Source: Promethearchaeota archaeon Loki_b31 (GTDB taxonomy: Archaea > Asgardarchaeota > Lokiarchaeia > Sigyniarchaeales > SOKP01). From it: a stretch of DNA of 62,594 nucleotides. Within the stretch, counting starts at the first letter, position 1. Each line of letters starts with the position of its first letter. The translations under genes and the position numbers were made by a program. Below are positions 57,057 to 62,594 of the stretch, one piece after another. The stretch covers positions 1-62,594 of the forward strand of contig NJBI01000012.1 of NCBI GenBank assembly GCA_005222975.1, in the 5' to 3' direction. The notes below the pieces were generated by a model. That model was not told where the DNA came from. It did not search any database and worked only from the letters and a program-made list of their open reading frames with translations.

Positions 57057-58094
57057 TTAAATTTTAGTTATTTCAACATGCTCAACATTTTTCGAAATTT
57101 GAACAAGTCGAGGTTTATTAATGTTATCGATTGTTCCTACAATCCAATTAGACACATGAAATTCATTAGCAAGTCTCTTGGAAAATTCTTCAGCATATTC
57201 GTGATCAACAGAAAGGAGCATGCCCCCGGCGGTCTCAGGCATTTCGCATTCATCGAATTTGTATCCAAAATCGTACGATAGTTCTTTTGCTAGTTTAAAT
57301 ATCGGGACCTTCTTAATATTAGCTGAAAGGTTAGAATCTTGGAGCATCTCCTTTAAATGTCCCGAGAGTCCAAAACCGGAAACATCTGTCATTGAATGTA
57401 CGAAAGATACATCTTGATAAGAATGGATAGTCTTTACAACGTTTTTTAGCGGCATAGTCATAAATTCTATGGCCAAATCGATTGATTTGTCAATTTTAGC
57501 TTTGGAATATGTTTCTAAGAGGTCTGGTCTGTTTTTTTGTAAGCGATATGCAGCCATGATTGCTTGGTTTCCCACGGGTTTAGTCAGTATTAATTTGTCG
57601 CCTTCTTCTACGTAGTTCTTTTTAATCAGTTTGTTCTTATTGATGAATCCTGAAGCTTCACCGCCAATTAAAGGCCATTCTGAATAGATTGTATGCCCTC
57701 CAAGTACTTTCGAGTGTATTTTATTTTCCATGAAATTTCTAATACCTTTCAATATTCCTTCTGCGATGTGCATAGGCATATTTTTTTTCAAGCCAAGAAA
57801 TATAAGCATTCCTGAGATATCTAGAACGTTTAGCGCGAAAACATCGTTAGTTACGTTTGCAGCAGCGATTTCACCCATTATATCTGGTTCGTCGATAATC
57901 GGTGTAAAGATGTCAATGTTTTTTACCAGTACTAAATCGGAGTTTGGTACAGGAATTACCGCAGAATCCTCGATATCTCCTTTCAAGCCAGCGCCAGCCA
58001 ACAATTCGTCTAACTTTTTAGAATCAAGTTTACAGTTTCATCCGAATAATTTTGTCTGCAGTGTCAGTCGATAACTCTCTTCCTCTTGTAGCAT
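57057..58094 (-). CDS. selD: Selenophosphate synthetase with catalytic selenocysteine (copy 2)
   Basis: 345 aa with UGA at 58040-58038 read as Sec19: YRLTLQTKLFG-Sec-NCKLD. Start ATG 58094. The body is homologous to copy 1 throughout (NSDLVLVKNIDIFTP, GGHTIYSEWPLIGGEASGF, TDVSGFGLSGHLKE), but visibly diverged, so the duplication is not recent. ATP-binding and active-site residues appear intact in both copies. A TATA-like run (58106-58121) lies just upstream. A plain ORF finder starts at residue 31. Why two Sec-containing SelD proteins are kept is unknown. Confidence 0.9.
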
Positions 58095-58242
58095 TCTCAC
58101 GATTTTTAAATATATTATAAACCTTATTGATTGTGAATTTAAAAGATTATCTGGTTATATTAATATTTTCGTAATAAATTATTTACTATTTCGATATAAA
58201 AAGGAGATTTTTTTAGTATCTACAAAAAAAACTAATAAATTA

Positions 58243-61152
58243 TTAGGGAAGTAAAAGATCTATCTTCTTAGTTATTCTACGTGTAATGTCGAAAGGGTCT
58301 TTATAATAAATATTAAGGTTTACTTCGTCAACTGTGGGGTCTGTTAAGTTTTTTTCAATATTTCGTTCGATTCTTAAGACATAATTGAACTTAAACACAT
58401 TTCCAGGTTTTAACTCGTTAATATATAGATATTTAGGAAAGCTTTCTTTTCTCAAAAAGGTTAGGTACACAGGAGTTTTAAGAGAAATTTGTAATTCTGT
58501 AAACATTAAATTGGTTGGATTATTCAATTTAAAATTAAAATAAATCATATTTCCGATCGTCTTTATGCTCTTGAAAAAAAGGATATCCTTCGGTTCAATA
58601 ATATCTTCTATCCTTGGCGAATAAAGGCTGTCCTTAATAATTCTCGCATTTAGCTTATTTTTGTTAACGAACTTTACAAGTTTTTCTTTCAATAGATCGA
58701 TATCTAAATCTATAAAAGAGGAAAGACTCTCCAATTTAATAGGAGTCATGACATCGAGATAATATTTTATTTGGTTTAAGATAAGTTTATCGTTACTCTT
58801 TTGTGTAAAGATTTTTAATTTATTGATAAGCATTTCCTTAAACGATACAAATTTTGTAATAGAAGGTCTTATGTATAGGTTAAAAACATCGTTATCTTCA
58901 GTTAGTTTTCCTACAATATTATCTATTTGATTTTCATAATCTTCGATAAAATTTTGAATTTGGTTAGTATTCATTTCTATAAGCTTTCTTGCGTCCGAGA
59001 ATTCACTCCTTTTTAGTAAAATACTTAATTTTGATTCTAAATTAACGAAATTATCGTTAAATCGTTTAAGACCTTCAATTCCTTGTGTGATGACTGATTG
59101 TATATGACCTTGGAATAATATTGAAGATAACATGTTAAGTTTTTGATCTTTAATGTTACCATTAGAGCGTTGAATTTCGAGTACGATTCTATCTTTTATT
59201 AATTTGACTTTTCTATCTAAATCGCTCAAATATTCTTGAAGTTCAATCTTAACAGCAACCCAGTTTCTTAACAAACCCTTAAACATTTCATTAAACTCTA
59301 CATTCTGCACTAAAATTTCACGAATGTCGTCATCAAGTTTGAATAGATAATTTCTAAGTTGTGTAATTTGCTGGAATCTTTCTTCGATTTCGTCATCGTG
59401 AAAATTCTCTAATACCAACTCGTCGTAGCTTTCGGGAAGTTTATAATCCTTCACATAATCATATTGAACTTTTAAAACTTTAATACGGTCTTCTAAAAGT
59501 TTAACTTTTGATTTTAGGCTAATAGTAAATTCTGCTTTCTTTTCTTCAAAAATCTCGGAAATGAATCCTTTGATAATACTGAGTTCATCAATAATGGTAA
59601 CTTTAGTTTCTTCCCAATCCTCTATTAAATTAAACGCTAATCTCTTGTACTCGAATTTGTTTAGTCTCTTATTAAATTTCTTTATTTTTTTTAAAATTTT
59701 GCGGTATATCTTATCTAGTTCTATTTCAGTCTCGTGAAATTTGAATTCTTTTATGTATGAATTCATTTTTTCTCTAAATTGAGCCGGAATTTTTTGGAAT
59801 TCGTGAATTTTTTTATGAAATATTTCTAAATCTTCGTTAACATTTTGAATTGTTTTATCAATTTCTTTAAATTTTGTTTTGGTAATTTTTATCGTATAAA
59901 TAATTTCTTCGTTCACATCTGGATCGCTTTCAGTTTTTAAAACTTTTTCCAGTTCTATAAAAATCCAGACTGCAATTTTTTGACTTTCTAATATAAAGCT
60001 TATATTCCTCAAAAGAATAATGGTTTTTTTTCTTTGGCGCCAATATTTAGATTCTAATTGGTATAAAATTTTTGCAATTTCGTTCTCAATTTCTACTTGA
60101 TACTCTTCATAGAGACGCTTAAAAACGAGAGCAACCGCGTTTCTGACGTTTTCAGAGGGATTTTCAAACTCTTCAAAGATGTAATTAAAAACTTCCATGA
60201 TATTATTTTGACATAAGTGATACAGAGCATTAATGATTACATTTCTAAATTCGGGGTCGCCCGTATATAATGCTGTTTTTAAGTTCGCCCAAATTTGATC
60301 GAAATTGTTCTCCGCAATGTTTACTAAAGAATCGATTACTCTAAGTTGGATACGGTAGTTATTTTCTTTTAAAAGGTTAATCAATTTAGGTATTATTGGA
60401 ATTATTTCTGACGATTTTTCTTTTCCTATTTCTCCGATTAGCCAAATAATAAGCTCTTTTACGCGAGCTTTTTCGTTGTTAAGAAGGTTTAATAGAACAT
60501 ACATAATATTTTCCTTAGATAGAAAATATGTTCCAAGGATTTTCAGAAGTTCTGCGGACGATCTCGCAACATCATCGTCTTCGTCCCTTAAATTAACGAT
60601 TACAATAGAAAGTAACGGCTCTAATTCTCGTATCTTAGTGTAGTCTTGATTTATAATTTTCTTAAGAGTCTTGATAACTTGAAGTTTAACCTCCCAGTCA
60701 TTATCAATCAATTTCTCTGTAAATTCTTCAATAATGTCTCGTAACTTTTCTCTATCAATATGTAAAGAAAGAATTAAATTTCCTATAATCTTTACAGTTA
60801 ATCGCCTAATAGAGGGTTCTTGATCAAAAAGCCGTGACCTTATCTTAATTATTAGTTCAATTAGTAAATTTGGACGATACATTGAAAGTTGATAAAGAAT
60901 TTCCAAAGAAACTAATCTAATCCACGAGTTAATATCATTTATTGTATTTGCTAAGTTTCTTACCGTTCTTAAAGAAATTGCCGGTGACTTATCACAGATT
61001 TTATTTAATAAAGTTAAACTATCGTATAGTAGTTCTTTATTTGAGTTCTCTGGATTTTCAATAATTTCAAAAAGTTCTTCAGCGGCTTTTTCATAACTTC
61101 CGCTTAAAATTAATTCTTCAACTTTTCTTGCGTCTAATGTCAGAATAGTCAA
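58243..61152 (-). CDS. HEAT-repeat/coiled-coil protein with adaptin-like C-terminal ear
   Basis: 969 aa, start TTG. Residues about 1-430 are a HEAT/ARM solenoid of 10 or more repeats, as in adaptin and coatomer large chains (SWIRLVSLEILYQLSMY, WEVKLQVIKTLKKIIN). About 430-790 is helical, much of it coiled coil. About 798-850 resembles a winged helix of PCI type (LESLSSFIDLDIDLLKEKLV). About 857-969 is a beta-sandwich segment with NMIYFNFKLNNPT and LKPGNVFKFNYVLRI, reminiscent of the adaptin appendage. The combined layout is unusual. A coat or scaffold role is inference. Confidence 0.75.
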   Translation of the reverse strand: MTILTLDARKVEELILSGSYEKAAEELFEIIENPENSNKELLYDSLTLLNKICDKSPAISLRTVRNLANTINDINSWIRLVSLEILYQLSMYRPNLLIELIIKIRSRLFDQEPSIRRLTVKIIGNLILSLHIDREKLRDIIEEFTEKLIDNDWEVKLQVIKTLKKIINQDYTKIRELEPLLSIVIVNLRDEDDDVARSSAELLKILGTYFLSKENIMYVLLNLLNNEKARVKELIIWLIGEIGKEKSSEIIPIIPKLINLLKENNYRIQLRVIDSLVNIAENNFDQIWANLKTALYTGDPEFRNVIINALYHLCQNNIMEVFNYIFEEFENPSENVRNAVALVFKRLYEEYQVEIENEIAKILYQLESKYWRQRKKTIILLRNISFILESQKIAVWIFIELEKVLKTESDPDVNEEIIYTIKITKTKFKEIDKTIQNVNEDLEIFHKKIHEFQKIPAQFREKMNSYIKEFKFHETEIELDKIYRKILKKIKKFNKRLNKFEYKRLAFNLIEDWEETKVTIIDELSIIKGFISEIFEEKKAEFTISLKSKVKLLEDRIKVLKVQYDYVKDYKLPESYDELVLENFHDDEIEERFQQITQLRNYLFKLDDDIREILVQNVEFNEMFKGLLRNWVAVKIELQEYLSDLDRKVKLIKDRIVLEIQRSNGNIKDQKLNMLSSILFQGHIQSVITQGIEGLKRFNDNFVNLESKLSILLKRSEFSDARKLIEMNTNQIQNFIEDYENQIDNIVGKLTEDNDVFNLYIRPSITKFVSFKEMLINKLKIFTQKSNDKLILNQIKYYLDVMTPIKLESLSSFIDLDIDLLKEKLVKFVNKNKLNARIIKDSLYSPRIEDIIEPKDILFFKSIKTIGNMIYFNFKLNNPTNLMFTELQISLKTPVYLTFLRKESFPKYLYINELKPGNVFKFNYVLRIERNIEKNLTDPTVDEVNLNIYYKDPFDITRRITKKIDLLLP

Positions 61153-61316
61153 TAGCCTTGTATCTTATAATTCTAATATTGAACTAATTACATTTTTGAT
61201 GTTAATCTTTAAAAATGTTTTTCAACAATAACATAAAATTATATCATTTTAAAATTAATCAGAAAAGAAACAAAAAAAAAATAGTATAATAACTAAAAAA
61301 ATATTGAAATTGATAT

Positions 61317-61865
61317 TTATTCAAATAATTCAATTATCGCAGTACCCGGAGTGGCAATTCTCTTTCGATATGTAAGAATGCCTTCTGCAACATCCTTTGT
61401 TTTGACTAATCCTTTTTCAATATCTTTTTCAGAAATATACCCTCTCTCACCAGCTTCAAATTGCTTTATAATATTACCGTCTTTATCTTTAATATCAACA
61501 TCTGTTATTGTACTTTGCTTAACATCGAAATAAACTCTCTTCCCTTCAATTTTTGTAATGTTAGCTTCAGTGATAAGTAGATCTCCACACCTTACCATAG
61601 ATCTCATTGAAACATCTGTTTCAACGAGTTTTCCATATTTTCCATGCTCCAGAAAATCTTCAAATAATTTTGTAATGAATCCAAAACTAAAGAGCCCATG
61701 AGCTATTACACCTTTAAGTCCCGCCTTCTCAGCTACAACATCGTTTGTGTGTATTGGGTTGGTATCTCCTGATGCTTTCGCATATTTTTTTAACAAATCT
61801 CGGGTAATTCCATTAAATTCATTTTTAATAACTTCTCCAACTTTAACATCTGAAATTTTTACCAT
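61317..61865 (-). CDS. MaoC-like hot-dog dehydratase subunit
   Basis: 182 aa. The MaoC hydratase signature is YAKASGDTNPIHTNDVVAEKAGLKGVIAHGLFSFGF, with Asp and His of the hydratase 2 motif. It hydrates 2-enoyl-CoA to 3-hydroxyacyl-CoA. GGAGGT lies nine bases before the ATG. It follows, 31 bp downstream, a second hot-dog gene with which it should form a heterodimer. Confidence 0.9.
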   Translation of the reverse strand: MVKISDVKVGEVIKNEFNGITRDLLKKYAKASGDTNPIHTNDVVAEKAGLKGVIAHGLFSFGFITKLFEDFLEHGKYGKLVETDVSMRSMVRCGDLLITEANITKIEGKRVYFDVKQSTITDVDIKDKDGNIIKQFEAGERGYISEKDIEKGLVKTKDVAEGILTYRKRIATPGTAIIELFE

Positions 61866-61896
61866 TTTTTTTTACCTCCATTTTTTTTCTGCGGCA

Positions 61897-62397
61897 TTAG
61901 TAGCCTCCCGGCCGTACTGCAACTATAACAGTAGGTTTGCAAACTAATTCGCTATTTTGATTTTTTACAGAGACGAACAATTCAGCAAATAATACCATGT
62001 TTTTCTCTACAACCCAAACTTTACCCCATTTAGCAAAAATTTTAAGTTTATCTCCTGGCTTCACATCTACGCATCCTTCCCAGTCATATTTCTGACCCCC
62101 ATGTAATAGTTTTCCTACGTTTAACATAAAAGGTCGTTCTATGCCATCTTGTATCAATTTCATTCCTAAAAGTAATTTATATAATGCCTTGATTGTGAAA
62201 TTGTTAGCAAAAGCGTGACACGCAATTATTCCTTCCTCTTCGGGTCCAACATATTTTGGATCGGTGATACCATATACTTTAGCAAATCCGACTAATGTTT
62301 TATATCTTACATTTACTGTTGCCGATCCTTGAACTTCTTTTCCAGCAAGATTTTTAACCAAGAAATCTGCATTTTTCTTAACTTCTTCTGGTTCCAT
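61897..62397 (-). CDS. MaoC N-terminal (FAS1-like dehydratase) hot-dog subunit
   Basis: About 166 aa from ATG 62397; a GTG at 62406 would add three residues. The segment VRYKTLVGFAKVYGITDPKYVG and the HAFANNFTIKALYKLLLG region correspond to the non-catalytic N-terminal half of MaoC-like dehydratases (HTD2/FAS1-like). The two adjacent genes resemble a split two-domain hydratase. The upstream edge of the operon is not clear; nothing else is visible to the end of the window (62407-62594). Confidence 0.82.
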   Translation of the reverse strand: MEPEEVKKNADFLVKNLAGKEVQGSATVNVRYKTLVGFAKVYGITDPKYVGPEEEGIIACHAFANNFTIKALYKLLLGMKLIQDGIERPFMLNVGKLLHGGQKYDWEGCVDVKPGDKLKIFAKWGKVWVVEKNMVLFAELFVSVKNQNSELVCKPTVIVAVRPGGY

Positions 62398-62594
62398 TGA
62401 CTTCACTTTGTTTTTTACTTTAAAATTATTAATTATATATTTTAATTATTCTCATTTAAATTAAAACTTTAATTTATATCCAATTTTATTCTTAAGCCTT
62501 ATTATTTTAGTCTAAAATATAATTAAGAAAAGTTAATTTTAGTATAAACTTGGTTTTCCAATTCAATATTTTTAAAGTAATTGAATATGCGTGA

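Overview
The window is archaeal and most likely from an Asgard archaeon of the Lokiarchaeia type. The DNA is very AT-rich, genes are short and mixed on both strands, TTG starts are common, and both tRNA genes carry introns at non-bacterial positions. Typical archaeal genes are present (PDCD5-like protein, ribosomal protein S30e, GPN-loop GTPase, TrmB- and Lrp-type regulators). They sit beside many genes that resemble eukaryotic cell-biology families: a HEAT solenoid with an adaptin-like ear, an IFT52-like protein, a degenerate Ras-like GTPase domain, a longin-like protein, an MIT-like protein, SDS22-type leucine-rich repeats and a histone-deacetylase fold enzyme. The assignment is inference from gene content; no rRNA is present.

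Layout. 1-8.3 kb: tRNA-Tyr with two introns, a surface M1 peptidase, an oxidoreductase, PDCD5-like, an HDAC-like enzyme overlapping a possible DNA-binding protein, a CoiA-like nuclease and an M23 peptidase. 8.3-10.3 kb: a probable structured RNA and two less AT-rich orphan genes. 10.4-17.7 kb: an orphan phosphohistidine domain, a CrtC/AttH-like gene, two linked Fe-S proteins, a CocE-type hydrolase and a TrmB regulator. 17.9-25.4 kb: a candidate small membrane selenoprotein, a CrtI-like enzyme, a sugar kinase, and an operon-like GyrI-like/ArsR pair followed by SlyD. 25.5-33 kb: an isopropylmalate-synthase family enzyme, IFT52-like, nucleotidyltransferase, GPN GTPase and small zinc or membrane proteins. 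33-38.2 kb: an accessory island with a type IIG-like restriction-modification gene, a LAGLIDADG endonuclease and a broken methyltransferase. 38-46 kb: a beta-propeller protein, KARI, transporters, LRR, pseudo-GTPase and longin-like. 46.3-47.4 kb: VapBC flanked by a diverged 30-bp direct repeat, then tRNA-Trp. 47.5-55.4 kb: zinc ribbons, S30e, TPR, MIT-like, PIG-L, a sensor-like membrane protein and a CinA-type protein. 55.4-58.1 kb: two tandem selD genes. 58.2-62.4 kb: the HEAT/ear protein and a two-gene MaoC-type hydratase.

The strongest new signal concerns selenocysteine. Both selD genes read through an in-frame UGA at the catalytic position (G-U-x-C-K). Both are followed by a SECIS-like RNA with a kink-turn (UGA/UGA) arm, an A-rich apical bulge and a second GNRA-like hairpin, enclosed by a helix whose base pairs covary between the copies. 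A related kink-turn plus C-GCAA-G hairpin lies just after an unannotated 47-codon single-TM gene near 18 kb. Its UGA would extend to a Sec-Pro-Cys tail, making it a candidate undescribed selenoprotein.

Protein identities come from reading motifs by eye. No database search or folding program was run.
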